DNA of 64,000 nt from positions 3,162,001 through 3,226,000 of the forward strand of contig NZ_JAKWJU010000002.1 of the NCBI RefSeq assembly GCF_022524345.1. Reading direction: 5' to 3'. The notes below the pieces were generated by a model, which saw only the letters and a list, made by a program, of their open reading frames with translations, searched no databases and was not told the DNA's origin. Positions 18,836 through 28,151 of the stretch are shown here, piece by piece. Position 1 is the first letter of the stretch; each line of letters opens with the position of its first letter. The translations under genes and the position numbers were made by a program. Source of the DNA: Streptomyces marispadix. Lineage in GTDB: Bacteria > Actinomycetota > Actinomycetes > Streptomycetales > Streptomycetaceae.

Positions 18836-19294
18836 ATGAGCACTCGTCCGCCGTTGCCGCCGTTCACCAAGGAGACCGCCCGGCAGAAGGTCCAGGCCGC
18901 CGAGGACGCCTGGAACACCCGCGATCCGCACAAGGTGTCGCTCGCCTACACCGAGGACTCGGTGTGGCGTAACCGCGACGTCTTCGTCACCGGTCGCGCC
19001 GAGATCGTCGACCTGCTGACCAGGAAGTGGCAGCGCGAGCTGGAGTACGCGCTGCGCAAGGACCTCTGGGCCTTCGAGGGCAACCGCATCGCGGTGCGCT
19101 TCCAGTACGAGTGCCACGACACCGACGGCCAGTGGTGGCGCTCGTACGGCAACGAGCTGTGGGAGTTCGACGCCCGCGGCCTGATGTCACGCCGCGAGGC
19201 CAGCATCAACGACGTGCCCATCCCCGAGAGCGACCGGCGCATCTTCGGCCCGCGCCCGGAGTCTCAGCACGGGGCCGGCATCCCGCTGCGCTGA
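18836..19294 (+). CDS. DUF1348/SnoaL-like (NTF2 fold) small protein
   Basis: About 152 aa. [46 protein letters not shown], then [33 protein letters not shown] and [23 protein letters not shown], is the DUF1348 nuclear-transport-factor-2-like family. NTF2-fold proteins carry a buried ligand pocket and include isomerases and hydratases. A very good site GAGGGAGG precedes the ATG at 18836. It is the last gene of the MFS-DUF1445 group. No reaction can be assigned. Confidence 0.88.
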   Translation: MSTRPPLPPFTKETARQKVQAAEDAWNTRDPHKVSLAYTEDSVWRNRDVFVTGRAEIVDLLTRKWQRELEYALRKDLWAFEGNRIAVRFQYECHDTDGQWWRSYGNELWEFDARGLMSRREASINDVPIPESDRRIFGPRPESQHGAGIPLR

Positions 19295-19403
19295 CGCCGG
19301 GCATGTCCCGGCGCGCGGGCCGCGACGCCAGCAGCAGACGCAGCCGCAGCCGCAGAAGGAATGCCGACCCCGCCGTCAGACCTCGGCCGTCACGCCTCAG
19401 CCG

Positions 19404-20492
19404 TCAGGCCTCCTCGTAGACGAGCCACACGTTGCCGCGGTCGAACGGCATCCGTTCGCCGTTCGGCAGCGTGAAGGTCGTGCCCGACTCCGCGGTCGGC
19501 CGCTCCCACGTCGTCTCGTACGCCTTGCCGTCGCGCAGCACCGTCGCCTTGCCGCTGCCGACGGTCTTCTCATACGGCGTACCGGCGTCGTCCGGCGGCA
19601 TCTCGACCTTCTGCACGACGACCGTCTTGCCGCCCAGCCGCGCACCGCCCGTGCTCGTGGCGGGCGCCCCGTCGAAGGACGTCAGCCAGCGGTCCTCCTT
19701 CTCGGACCACTCGAAGCCGGTCTCGGCCGAGCCGTAGTCGACGGAGCGCTCCGCCGTGGGCTCGCCGCCCTCCGGGGCGTCGTCCGAGAAGCGGAAGCCG
19801 ATGTCGGCGCTCTTGCTGGCCTCGGGCGCGGTGTCGAGGAGCTGGTCGGGGTGTACGTAGAGGTTGTGCGGCGCCTCGTTGTCGCCGCCGCGGAAGTAGG
19901 GCTCGGGGTACTTGTCGTGCGAGCGCGCGTGGAGCGTGGACTTCTCTATCAGGTCCTCGACGCCCTTGCGCGCACCCGAGTAGGAGAGCGCGGGCCGGTC
20001 GAACATCCGCAACTGCTCGACGTTGTACGCGCGGGCGCTGCGCACGGGGCCCAGCGATTCGGGGAGCTTGCCGGAGTAGATCCCCAGCAGCCTGCTCAGC
20101 CCGCCCTCGACCTTCTCCACGACGGTGATGTCGGCGTCCTCCAAGGCGGTGTGGGGCCGCGCGTCCTTATGGTTGTCGATCTTCACCGCGAGCACCGGCG
20201 CGGGCTCGGCGGGCAGTCCCGTGAACGGCGAAGTGGCCTCACTGGACTGGGAGTTCCCCGCCGCATTGCCCGGCCCCGGCGACTTCGCGGAGCCCGGTGC
20301 CTCCTGTGCGGACGAGATGCTCGCCGTGCCTCCGGCGGCCAGCGCCATCACGGCCAGCGTGGCCAGCAGGCGCGTGGCCTTACGGGGGTGCCACCCGGGC
20401 CGCGAGGCCCAGGGCGAGCGTATGCCTCTCGTTCTGCCGTCTCCGGAGGCCTCGGAGGACGGCGAGCCGGTGCTCATGCCCTGCCCCTGCAT
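19404..20492 (-). CDS. DUF3048 (YerB-like) exported protein, second paralogue
   Basis: About 362 aa. An Arg-rich stretch and hydrophobic segment (TRLLATLAVMALAAGGTASISSA) act as export signal or anchor without a lipobox, unlike the paralogue at 12280. The body repeats the DUF3048 pattern: SPFTGLPAE, LAVKIDNHKDARPHTALEDADITVVEKVEGGLSR, SLGPVRSARAYNVEQL, ALSYSGARK, APHNLYVHPDQLLD, TVVVQKVEMPPDD and FDRGNVWLVYEE. The ATG at 20492 is chosen for GGAAGG upstream. It is convergent with the DUF1348 gene. Function is unknown. Confidence 0.9.
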   Translation of the reverse strand: MQGQGMSTGSPSSEASGDGRTRGIRSPWASRPGWHPRKATRLLATLAVMALAAGGTASISSAQEAPGSAKSPGPGNAAGNSQSSEATSPFTGLPAEPAPVLAVKIDNHKDARPHTALEDADITVVEKVEGGLSRLLGIYSGKLPESLGPVRSARAYNVEQLRMFDRPALSYSGARKGVEDLIEKSTLHARSHDKYPEPYFRGGDNEAPHNLYVHPDQLLDTAPEASKSADIGFRFSDDAPEGGEPTAERSVDYGSAETGFEWSEKEDRWLTSFDGAPATSTGGARLGGKTVVVQKVEMPPDDAGTPYEKTVGSGKATVLRDGKAYETTWERPTAESGTTFTLPNGERMPFDRGNVWLVYEEA

Positions 20493-20643
20493 GTGAACTG
20501 CCTTCCGTCGTGGGGGATTCGTACAACAGTCACCCCATCCCCGCCACGCGGTGCCGGTCAATAGCACATCTGTCACGTCCCGGGGCGGGCCGCCTACGCC
20601 CCGGGACGGGAGTTCGGGGGCCTGAAGTCCCGGCCCCGTGGCG

Positions 20644-21450
20644 TCAGTTCTCCGCGGGCACCGCGGACTCCGCGAGCGAGACGCGGATCTTGGACTGGCC
20701 GTGCGGCAGCTTCTCCCAGTCGTCCATGAAGCGGGCGCTGAGGCCGTGCTTCTCCGCGAGGGCGGTGAGCGTTCCCGTGCGGTAGTAGAAGTCCTCTCGC
20801 AGCACCTGGTGTTCGGCTCCTTCCGTACGGTCGAAGGTGAAGTCGAAGAAGCCGCGCGGCGCCAGGATGCGGCCCACGTTGGCGAGGCATTCGTCGATGA
20901 CCTCGATCGGCGAGTGGGAGAAGACGCTGTGCGCGTGCACGACGTCGAAGTGACCGCTCGGCAGGAAGTCCAGCTTCAGATCGTGGGTGATCGTCAAGTG
21001 CGGGAGCTTGTCCTGGAGTTCGTAGCGGGTGAGGGTCTTCTTCGCGGAGATGAGGATGTCGGGGGAGATGTCGATGCCGTAGTAGTTGCCGCTGTCGAGG
21101 TACTGGATGAACCTCCAGCCCGCACGCAGATTGCCGCAGCCGATGTCCAGCATGCGGTGCTCCGGCTGTAGTCCGTGCTCCTTGAGGAAGTCGAACTGCA
21201 TCTGCCCCAGCGCCAGCCACCGGTCGTGGCTGCGGCTTCCGACCGCCGCCTCGGGGTTGCTCGCGGTGTCGGACGCCATCACCGCGCGGTAGTAGTCGAC
21301 GTGGTTCGGGTGCTTGAGGCGCAGCCAGCGGTCGCGTGCGGCACGCCGTACGTACGGGGCGACTCGCGCCGGATTCCGCAGCGCGTAGGAGACCTTGTGC
21401 GACAGCCGCGAACGGTCGGCGGCGAGCGAGAGCGGGGTCTTCTTGGGCAT
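20644..21450 (-). CDS. Class I SAM-dependent methyltransferase
   Basis: About 268 aa. The SAM-binding motif is LDIGCGNLRAGWRFIQYLDSG, followed by YGIDISPDILISAK, HFDVVHAHSVFSHSP and a RILAPRGFFDFTFD segment. The N-terminal ~75 residues are basic with alternating Arg and aromatic residues (RWLRLKHPNHVDYYRAVM). Methyl acceptor unknown. GAGGAG lies 9 nt before the ATG at 21450. It stands alone between a DUF3048 gene and a two-component system on the same strand. Confidence 0.87.
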   Translation of the reverse strand: MPKKTPLSLAADRSRLSHKVSYALRNPARVAPYVRRAARDRWLRLKHPNHVDYYRAVMASDTASNPEAAVGSRSHDRWLALGQMQFDFLKEHGLQPEHRMLDIGCGNLRAGWRFIQYLDSGNYYGIDISPDILISAKKTLTRYELQDKLPHLTITHDLKLDFLPSGHFDVVHAHSVFSHSPIEVIDECLANVGRILAPRGFFDFTFDRTEGAEHQVLREDFYYRTGTLTALAEKHGLSARFMDDWEKLPHGQSKIRVSLAESAVPAEN

Positions 21451-21682
21451 GGCGATGTACTCCTCGGTTGTTCCTGTGTCGTTCGTCCCGACGGCGCGTC
21501 GACACATGCCGAAACGAATGACCCGCCATGTCGGACACGTTCCGGGACGTGCCCTCGCGGAGGCGTCGACAGCGACCGCGGCGGGGTGTCACGGATGACG
21601 GCACGGCGGTGCCGTACGGGTACGGGATTCAGTGATGCGGGCCGGGCGCCGGCGTGGGAACTGCCGTACGGGCGCCCGGGGT

Positions 21683-22531
21683 TCAGGCGCCGCGCGGGCG
21701 TCTGTCCGTGCGCGGGGCGCCCTCGGGGGGAGTGGTGCCGGTCCCGAAGTCGCTCTCGCCGTCCGGGAGTGCGGCGGGGGCGGCGCGATCGGCAGGATCG
21801 CTGCCGGGTTCGCTGCCGGGTTCGCCGCCGGTGCCGGTGTTCGCGGTGGTGTGCTGCGCCGCGACGACTCCGCTCTCGTATGCGAAGACCACGGCCTGTG
21901 TGCGGTCGCGCAGCGAGAGCTTTTCGAGAATGCGGCTGACGTGGGTCTTCACGGTCGACTCGGCCACGAATATGTGCTCGCCGATCTCGGCGTTCGACAG
22001 TCCCTGTGCCACGAGCGACAGCACCTCCGTCTCCCTCCCGGTGAGTTCGGCGACGCGTTCCCTCAACGGGGCGCGCAGCCCCGTGCGTCGAGCGGGCATC
22101 CTGCTGAACTCGGCGATCAGCCTGCGGGTGACCGTGGGTGCGAGCAGTGCGCCTCCGCCCGCCACGACCGTCACGCCCTCCGCCAGCCGGCGTGCCGGGG
22201 CGTCCTTGAGCAGGAAGCCGCTCGCTCCCGCGCGCAGCGCCTCGTAGACGTACTCGTCCAGGTCGTAGGTCGTGAGTATCAGCACCTTCGTCGCGGGGAA
22301 GCGGCCGACGATCTCGCGGGTCGCCTCAAGGCCGTTCATCACGGGCATCCGCACATCGAGAAGCACGACGTCGGGGCGCAGCGCCGCCGTCCTCTCCACC
22401 GCGTCGCGGCCGTCGACGGCCTCCCCGACGACCTCGATCCCCGGGCGGCTGCCGAGCAGTACGGAGAAGCCCTCTCGCACCATCTCCTGGTCGTCGGCGA
22501 TCAGTACGCGGATGGCGGGTTCGTCAGCCAT
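21683..22531 (-). CDS. NarL/FixJ-family response regulator
   Basis: About 282 aa. The receiver domain has the acidic pocket in LIADDQEMVREG, the phosphoacceptor Asp in VVLLDVRMPVMNG, LTTYDLDEYVYEALRAGASGFLLKDA and the switch Lys. A C-terminal LuxR-type HTH follows (ELTGRETEVLSLVAQGLSNAEIGEHIFVAESTVKTHVSRILEKL). A ~55-residue Gly/Pro/Glu-rich tail is unusual for the family. The ATG at 22531 follows GGAGG and overlaps the kinase stop by 8 nt, so kinase and regulator are translationally coupled. Targets unknown. Confidence 0.93.
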   Translation of the reverse strand: MADEPAIRVLIADDQEMVREGFSVLLGSRPGIEVVGEAVDGRDAVERTAALRPDVVLLDVRMPVMNGLEATREIVGRFPATKVLILTTYDLDEYVYEALRAGASGFLLKDAPARRLAEGVTVVAGGGALLAPTVTRRLIAEFSRMPARRTGLRAPLRERVAELTGRETEVLSLVAQGLSNAEIGEHIFVAESTVKTHVSRILEKLSLRDRTQAVVFAYESGVVAAQHTTANTGTGGEPGSEPGSDPADRAAPAALPDGESDFGTGTTPPEGAPRTDRRPRGA

Positions 22532-24197
22532 CACGATCCTCCGAACTGCTCGCCCGGGGGCCAAGGACGGCGGTGGTCGCCTCCGCTGCGGAGCCCGTCG
22601 CTGATTCCTCCGGCAGGAAGCCCGTCACCTCGAACCCGCCTTCCTCGGTCGGGCCTGCGTGCAACTGCCCGCCCAGCATGGCGGCACGTTCCCGCATCCC
22701 CGTAAGCCCGTGGCCCGCTCCGGGGGAGGTCCCCGCGGTGCGCGATGGCGGGCCGTTGACGATTCGGAAGCCCAACCCCGCCTGCTCATAGACGAGTTCC
22801 ACCCGTACGGCGGCCCTCGGCGCATGCCGCAGCGCGTTGCTCAGCGCCTCCTGGACGATGCGGTACGCCGACAGCTCGACGCCCAGCGGCAGTCGGCGCA
22901 CCTCGCCGGTCACGGTCTTCCGCACGGGCGAACCGACGGCACGTACGCCCGTGACCAGCGCGTCCAGATCGGCGAGCGTCGGCTGCGGAGCGAGCGTCGG
23001 CTGCACGGCCCCGATGGGCGAATCGGTGGCCTCGGCGGCCGAGTCCGAGGCTCCGGCGGGCGGCCGAGGGGCATCGAGGCCCGACCGCGTGCCCGCGCCG
23101 AACGAAGCGGCAGACGCCGGGGGTTCAGCCCGTACCACTCCGAGCACCCGGCGCAGCTCGGCGAGCGCGGCGACGGCGTTGTCCCGTACGGCGGCGAACG
23201 CCTTCTCCAGCTCGGGCGGCGGCGATTCGACCCGGTACGGCGCTGCCTCCGCCTGAATCGCCACGACCGACATGTGGTGCGCGACGACGTCGTGCAACTC
23301 CCTTGCGATGACGGCCCGTTCCTCCAGCAGCATGCGACGGGAGCGTTCCGCCTCGGTCGCGGCGGCGTGCGCGGCGGCCTCCGCGCGTGCCTCACGCAGG
23401 CCCGTGACGACCAGCGCGGTCAGCGGCATCGGGGCCGTGAGCAGCGCCATCGCCCAAGTGCCCACGGCCAGCGGCCCGTTGCCCACGGCCGCGAGCAGAC
23501 CCATGCAGCACCACAGGCAGACCGCCGCCCGCAGTCTCAGCCGTACGGCGACGATCAGCGCCACGGCGGTGAGCGCCGCGAAGCCCGCCATCGCCCACGG
23601 CCTGCCCTGCGAGTCGTAGAACAGCAGGTTCGGCCACTCCGCGACGTCGGCGAACGGGAACGGCCCCGCCATGCCGCCCGGCCGGAAGACGCTGAGCCCC
23701 ACGGCGCCCACCAGCAGCCAACCCGCCGCCACGGGCCATGAGATCGCCAGCAGCAGCGATCCCGCGACGAAGCAGCCGCCCGCCAGCTTGTCGGCGTCGC
23801 CCACGTCCGACTGGTACTGGAGCGCCACCAGCACCAGGATCAGCGCCGGAACCGCCGCGTGCGGGACCAGCCGCAGCGCACGGTCCACCGCGGGCGGAAG
23901 GGCGTCGCGGGCCCGCGCCGGAAGCGGCAGCCGGGCCAGGGGCGCCAGAGGCCGCGGGGTGAGCGCGTCCCGTACGAGGTCGCCGAGGAGTCCGGCGAGG
24001 AGGTCGCGCACGCGCCCGGGGACGACGACGGAAGCGAACCCGCGCCCGGACCTCCGCACGGCTCCGGAGACGGTCCCGAACACGGCCCCGGGCACGGTAC
24101 GCACCGGGCTTCGGGCCGCCCCCGGCTGCCGCACGGAGGCGCGGCGCGGCCGGTCCGGCTGGTCCGGTGCGGCTCCGCGGGTTCGCTGAAGGGACAT
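22524..24197 (-). CDS. Two-component sensor histidine kinase (HisKA_3 / NarL type)
   Basis: About 557 aa from the ATG at 24197. The N-terminal ~115 residues are Arg/Pro/Ala-rich and probably cytoplasmic. A cluster of membrane helices follows (AVPALILVLVALQY, GSLLLAISWPVAAGWLLVGAVGLSVF, further helices). The phosphoacceptor segment is IARELHDVVAHHMSVVAIQAEAA, and the ATPase domain has AYRIVQEALSNALRHAP (N box) and GHGLTGMRERAAMLGG (G box). A 45-residue Ala/Ser-rich linker interrupts the kinase core. No clear Shine-Dalgarno site supports any start, so translation may be leaderless or begin upstream. It is coupled to the response regulator. Confidence 0.87.
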   Translation of the reverse strand: MSLQRTRGAAPDQPDRPRRASVRQPGAARSPVRTVPGAVFGTVSGAVRRSGRGFASVVVPGRVRDLLAGLLGDLVRDALTPRPLAPLARLPLPARARDALPPAVDRALRLVPHAAVPALILVLVALQYQSDVGDADKLAGGCFVAGSLLLAISWPVAAGWLLVGAVGLSVFRPGGMAGPFPFADVAEWPNLLFYDSQGRPWAMAGFAALTAVALIVAVRLRLRAAVCLWCCMGLLAAVGNGPLAVGTWAMALLTAPMPLTALVVTGLREARAEAAAHAAATEAERSRRMLLEERAVIARELHDVVAHHMSVVAIQAEAAPYRVESPPPELEKAFAAVRDNAVAALAELRRVLGVVRAEPPASAASFGAGTRSGLDAPRPPAGASDSAAEATDSPIGAVQPTLAPQPTLADLDALVTGVRAVGSPVRKTVTGEVRRLPLGVELSAYRIVQEALSNALRHAPRAAVRVELVYEQAGLGFRIVNGPPSRTAGTSPGAGHGLTGMRERAAMLGGQLHAGPTEEGGFEVTGFLPEESATGSAAEATTAVLGPRASSSEDRDG

Positions 24198-24522
24198 GGC
24201 AGCGACGATATGAGGGCGGGTGCCCTGCGGCATCGGCCGCAGGTCGCATCGGTACGCGTCCCCCTCAGGGACTACGCGGGAGCGGGATAAGGACTTAAGG
24301 TCCACCTCGGGGGACCGGTCGTACGGAACCCCTGATTCGGATCGCGGAATCCCCACCACGAACGCCGGAGCGTGGAGCCACGCCACCCGGACATCACCGC
24401 GCTGTCCGTAACCCCCGGCTCCGCGGAACCACCGGGCCACCGGAGCACGGAGCCGTCAGGCCGTGGCCTGCGGCCCTAGGTCCGCCGTCCGCGGTCCCGT
24501 ACGCAAGACGAAAGGAACCACC
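24198..24522. promoter_or_regulatory. Divergent promoter region, kinase / 2-hydroxyacid dehydrogenase
   Basis: No gene is seen. The stretch around 24290-24340 contains the short dyad GGAC-TTAAG-GTCC and GGTCC-N7-GGACC. These could be part of a regulator site or a leader hairpin. Support is weak. Confidence 0.3.
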
Positions 24523-25467
24523 GTGCGCGTCGCCGTCCTCGACGACTACCAGCAGGCCGCCCACCACTTCGCCGACTGGCAGAGCCTCGACGCCGAAGTC
24601 ACCTTCCTCCACGAGCACATCGACAACACCGACGCCCTCGCCGAGGCCCTTCGCGGCCACGACGTCGTCGTCGCGATGCGCGAGCGCACGCCCTTCACCG
24701 CCGAGCGCTTCGAACGCCTCCCCGACCTGCGCCTCCTGGTGACCACCGGCATGGCCAACGCCGCCATCGACGTCGCCGCCGCCGAGCGCCACGGGGTGAC
24801 CGTGTGCGGCACCCAGAGCCCCGCGACCGCCACCCCCGAACTCACCTGGGGCCTGATCCTCTCCCTGCTGCGGCACATCCCCGCCGAGTCCACGGGCGTG
24901 CGCGAGGGCCAGTGGCAGCACTCGATAGGGGGCGACCTGTACGGCAGGACCCTGGGAATCGTCGGCCTCGGGCGCCTCGGCTCGCGGGTAGCCACCGTGG
25001 GCCGTGCCTTCGGGATGCGCGTACTGGCGTGGAGCAGCAACCTCGAACCGTCCACGGCACGCGAGCGCGGGGCCGAACCGGTCAACAAGCAGACGCTGTT
25101 CGCCGAGTCCGACGTCGTCACCGTCCACTACAAGCTCAGCGAGCGCAGCACCGGGCTGATCGGCTGCGAGGAGCTGTCGTGGATGAAGCCCACCGCGTAC
25201 CTCGTCAACACCTCGCGCGGGCCGCTGATCGACACCGACGCGCTCGTCGACGCACTCGTCGAGGGCCGTATCGCGGGCGCGGGCCTGGACGTCTACGACG
25301 TCGAGCCGCTGCCCGCCGACCACCCGCTGCGCACGGCGCCGCGCACGGTCCTCACGCCGCACATCGGCTACGTGACCGAGGAGACCTACCGGATCTTCTA
25401 CGGGGAGGCCGTCGAGGACATCGCCGCCTGGGCCGAGGGGAACCCGGTGCGCACGCTCGCCCCCTGA
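24523..25467 (+). CDS. D-2-hydroxyacid dehydrogenase family protein
   Basis: About 314 aa. NAD-binding motif TLGIVGLGRLGSRVATVG; catalytic residues: Arg in VNTSRGPLIDTDALVDAL, Glu in DVYDVEPLPADHPL and His in VLTPHIGYVTEE. The region GAGLDVYDVEPLP is diagnostic. Members reduce 2-oxo acids to D-2-hydroxyacids or act on phosphoglycerate. The GTG at 24523 follows AAAGGAA, and homology begins there (VRVAVLDDYQQAAH). A quinone-reductase-type gene follows on the same strand after 111 nt. Confidence 0.92.
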   Translation: MRVAVLDDYQQAAHHFADWQSLDAEVTFLHEHIDNTDALAEALRGHDVVVAMRERTPFTAERFERLPDLRLLVTTGMANAAIDVAAAERHGVTVCGTQSPATATPELTWGLILSLLRHIPAESTGVREGQWQHSIGGDLYGRTLGIVGLGRLGSRVATVGRAFGMRVLAWSSNLEPSTARERGAEPVNKQTLFAESDVVTVHYKLSERSTGLIGCEELSWMKPTAYLVNTSRGPLIDTDALVDALVEGRIAGAGLDVYDVEPLPADHPLRTAPRTVLTPHIGYVTEETYRIFYGEAVEDIAAWAEGNPVRTLAP

Positions 25468-25578
25468 GCACCGGGCGGACGCCGGAGCCCGTCCGGCGCG
25501 CGTCCCCCGCCGGGCGGTGTGACCCTGGTGTCTACGGACACCCGTGCGTCCACGGACACCGAGCGAAGGGACGGCGGC

Positions 25579-26523
25579 ATGGCGAAGCGAGTGGTGGCGG
25601 AGTCCTACGGGGGCCCGGAAGCGCTGTCGCTGATCGACTCCGACGTGCCCGCGCCGGGCCAAGGGGAGGTCACGCTGCGTGCCTTGGCCATCGGCGTGAA
25701 CCCCCTGGACTACAAGCTCTACAGCGGCGGCATGGGCAAGGACCCCGCCGCGCTCCCCATGCCCGTGGGGCTGGAACTGTCCGGGACGGTGACCGCCGTG
25801 GGGCGCGGCTCCGAGGGCCCGGCCGGTCCCCTCTCCGTGGGCGACGAGGTGATGGCCTACCCGGCGCCGGGCGCCTATGCGACGGATCTGACCGTCCCGG
25901 CGTCGAGCGTCGTACCGAAGCCGCCTGAGCTGTCATGGGAGGCGGCGGCCGGGCTGCTCCTCACCGGGGCCACGGCCGTGCACGCGCTCACCGTCGTAGA
26001 CCCCTCGGAGGGCGAGACGCTGCTGATCCACGGCGCCTCGGGCGGCGTCGGCCTGCTCGCCGTGCAGATCGCGGCGGCCTCGGGCGCGAGGGTCGTGGGC
26101 ACGGCGAGCGAGCGTCATCTGGAGCTGGTCGAGCGCTACGGCGCGACCGCGCTGCCGTACGGGGACGGGCTGCTGAAGCGCGTACGGGAGGCGGCGCCGG
26201 ACGGCGTGGACGCCGTCGTCGACACCTCCGGCACACGTGAGGCGATCGACGCCTCCCTCGAACTCGTGCCGGACAGGGAGCGCATCGTCTCCATCCTCGC
26301 CTTCGACCGCGGCGACACCGGCATCAAGCTGATCGGCGGCGCCCCCAACGCGGACCCGGGCACCCAGATCAGGGCCGGCGCCTGGCGGCGGCTCATCAGG
26401 CTGGTGCGCCAGGGCGAGTTGGAGGTACCGGTCTCACGTTCGTACTCCCTGGCCGAGGCCGCCGAGGCCCACCGCTTCCTCGCGGAGGGCCACCCGGGCG
26501 GCAAGGTCGTACTGCTTCCCTGA
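25579..26523 (+). CDS. NADPH:quinone oxidoreductase-like MDR protein
   Basis: About 314 aa, medium-chain dehydrogenase fold without zinc ligands. N-terminal PGQGEVTLRALAIGVNPLDYKLYSGG, then VGLELSGTVTAVG, GDEVMAYPAPGAYA, cofactor motif LLIHGASGGVGLLAVQIAAASGARVVGTAS, and C-terminal SLAEAAEAHRFLAEGHPGGKVVLLP. The ATG at 25579 follows AAGGGA; a GTG 20 codons earlier adds unconserved residues. It likely reduces quinones or enones with NADPH. Confidence 0.9.
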   Translation: MAKRVVAESYGGPEALSLIDSDVPAPGQGEVTLRALAIGVNPLDYKLYSGGMGKDPAALPMPVGLELSGTVTAVGRGSEGPAGPLSVGDEVMAYPAPGAYATDLTVPASSVVPKPPELSWEAAAGLLLTGATAVHALTVVDPSEGETLLIHGASGGVGLLAVQIAAASGARVVGTASERHLELVERYGATALPYGDGLLKRVREAAPDGVDAVVDTSGTREAIDASLELVPDRERIVSILAFDRGDTGIKLIGGAPNADPGTQIRAGAWRRLIRLVRQGELEVPVSRSYSLAEAAEAHRFLAEGHPGGKVVLLP

Positions 26524-26668
26524 CGGGGGCACAGGGGCCGCGTCGGCATAAGGGCCTGGCTTCGGCCTCCGGGTCCGGCGCGGCGCCCGGTTGTCCGCGC
26601 GGGTACGGGCACCGAGCGGTACGGGCACGAAGCCGTACCGGCACGGAGCGGTAAGTCCGTGAGTCCGC

Positions 26669-27370
26669 TCAGTCCGGTAGCCGCTCACGCAGGAACGCGA
26701 GGGTGCGCTCCCACGCCAGCCGCGTCGAGTCGGGGTCGTAGGTCCCCAGGTGGTTCTCCTCGTTGGCGAAGGCATGACCGGCCGGATAGCGCTCGATGGT
26801 CACCTTCGCGCCGGACTCCGCACGGATGCGGGCGGCGATCTCCTCGGCGCGGGCGGGCGTGGCGTTCTCGTCCAATTCGCCGTAGTGGCCGAGGACATCG
26901 GCCCGCACGCCGGAGAAGTCCACTTCGTCGTCGCTCGCCACTCCGTAGTACGGCACGGCCGCGGCGATCCTCTCCCCCGCCTCGGCGGCGAGCGCGAGTA
27001 CGAAGCCACCGCCCATGCAGAAGCCGACGGCGCCCACGGCGTCGCCCCGTACCGCCTCGTGTGCGAGCAAGTAGTCGACGGCGCCCACGAGTTCACGTAC
27101 GGCCGTGTTCATCGGCAGCTCCGAGGCGAGCCGTGCCGCGTCGTCGCTGTCGTGCGTGGTGCGACCGCCGTAGAGGTCGGGCGCGAGCGCCACGAACCCG
27201 GCGGCGGCGAACTGGTCCGCCACGTCCGCGATCTGGTCGGTGAGTCCCCACCACTCCTGGATGACGACGACTCCCGGGCCGGTGCCGCCCTCGGGCAGGG
27301 CGAGATAGCCGTAGATCTCCACGCCGTCGGCGTCGAAGCGCAGGTTCTGGCGCAAGGGTGGTGCGGACAA
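26669..27370 (-). CDS. Dienelactone hydrolase family protein
   Basis: About 233 aa, alpha/beta hydrolase. The Cys nucleophile elbow is VGFCMGGGFVLA, the acidic residue lies in HYGELDENATP and the His in RYPAGHAFANEE. The N-terminal VVVIQEWWGLTDQIADVADQFA is typical of dienelactone hydrolases. The TTG at 27370 is proposed because AAAGGCGG lies upstream; an ATG at 27418 is the alternative. Many actinobacterial members are uncharacterised hydrolases rather than chlorocatechol-pathway enzymes. Confidence 0.88.
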   Translation of the reverse strand: MSAPPLRQNLRFDADGVEIYGYLALPEGGTGPGVVVIQEWWGLTDQIADVADQFAAAGFVALAPDLYGGRTTHDSDDAARLASELPMNTAVRELVGAVDYLLAHEAVRGDAVGAVGFCMGGGFVLALAAEAGERIAAAVPYYGVASDDEVDFSGVRADVLGHYGELDENATPARAEEIAARIRAESGAKVTIERYPAGHAFANEENHLGTYDPDSTRLAWERTLAFLRERLPD

Positions 27371-27420
27371 CGGTGGGCCGCCTTTCTGCTCGGTGTGCGC
27401 TGGCCGGTGCGGTCTCACAA

Positions 27421-27470
27421 GGACACGAACGCGTACAGGGACAGGGAGAGGGACAGGGACACGAACGCGT
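27421..27470. repeat. Two-copy 14-nt direct repeat with AGGGACAGGG filler
   Basis: GGACACGAACGCGT occurs at 27421-27434 and 27457-27470 with GGGACAGGGA-like sequence between. It lies in the gap between the dienelactone hydrolase start and the SMR gene end. Confidence 0.5.
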
Positions 27471-27623
27471 GCGCGGACACATACTCATGCGAGCTTTACG
27501 GAAGCCCGCCGGGTCGGTGTGTGCCCTGCGAGACGGCCGATAACCCGCCGAAGCGGAAGATCACGCACGGATGGCGCGGTATGGCCACGCCCGCCCCTGG
27601 ACTCCACCCCCGGAGCGCACCGG

Positions 27624-27944
27624 TCAGTGCAGCACCCGAAGCCCCACGGCCCCCGTGACGATCAGCAGCAGACACACCACGCGTGCCACGGTGACGGCGT
27701 CCCCCAGCGCCGCCATCCCGTAGACCGCCGTGCCGAGGGCCCCGATCCCGACCCATACGCCGTACGCGGTGCCCAGCGGGATGTGGCCCACCGCGTAAGA
27801 GAGCCCGGCCATGCTCGCCGCCAGCGCTCCGACGAAGAGCAGCGACGGCCACAGCCTGTGGAAATTGCCGGACGCCTCCAGCGCACCGGCCCAAACGGTC
27901 TCCAGTACGCCCGAGACGACGAGAACCACCCAGGCGAGCCCCAT
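27624..27944 (-). CDS. SMR-family small multidrug/guanidinium exporter (SugE/Gdx-like)
   Basis: About 106 aa, four membrane helices. The essential helix-1 Glu is in SGVLETVWAGALEAS; the stretches FHRLWPSLLFVGALAASMAGLSYAV and PLGTAYGVWVGIGALGTAVYG are typical of the SMR family and resemble the SugE/Gdx branch more than EmrE. The ATG at 27944 is preceded by GGAGCG; the longer frame is Arg-rich and unconserved. The fold works as a dual-topology dimer exchanging protons for cations. I see no guanidine riboswitch in the 200-nt leader. Confidence 0.9.
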   Translation of the reverse strand: MGLAWVVLVVSGVLETVWAGALEASGNFHRLWPSLLFVGALAASMAGLSYAVGHIPLGTAYGVWVGIGALGTAVYGMAALGDAVTVARVVCLLLIVTGAVGLRVLH

Positions 27945-28151
27945 TCGACGCGCTCCACTCCGCTCCACCCGCACCGCCGTGCGGCCGACCACCGATGACA
28001 TCCGGCAGTCGACCACACGCGGGCGGGAGCGGCGGCGCAGGAACACCCGCGCCGGGCGGCCTCCGTCTCGGGCGCCCCGCGTCGGACGGCCGCGTCGGGC
28101 GGCACGGCCCGGTACGGCCGCGTCAGGACGGCCCGGTTCCGAACGGCCGCG

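Noticed and set aside
27945..28151. Guanidine riboswitch before the SMR exporter gene
   Set aside because: I looked for conserved ykkC-type elements and saw none; the leader is generic GC-rich sequence.
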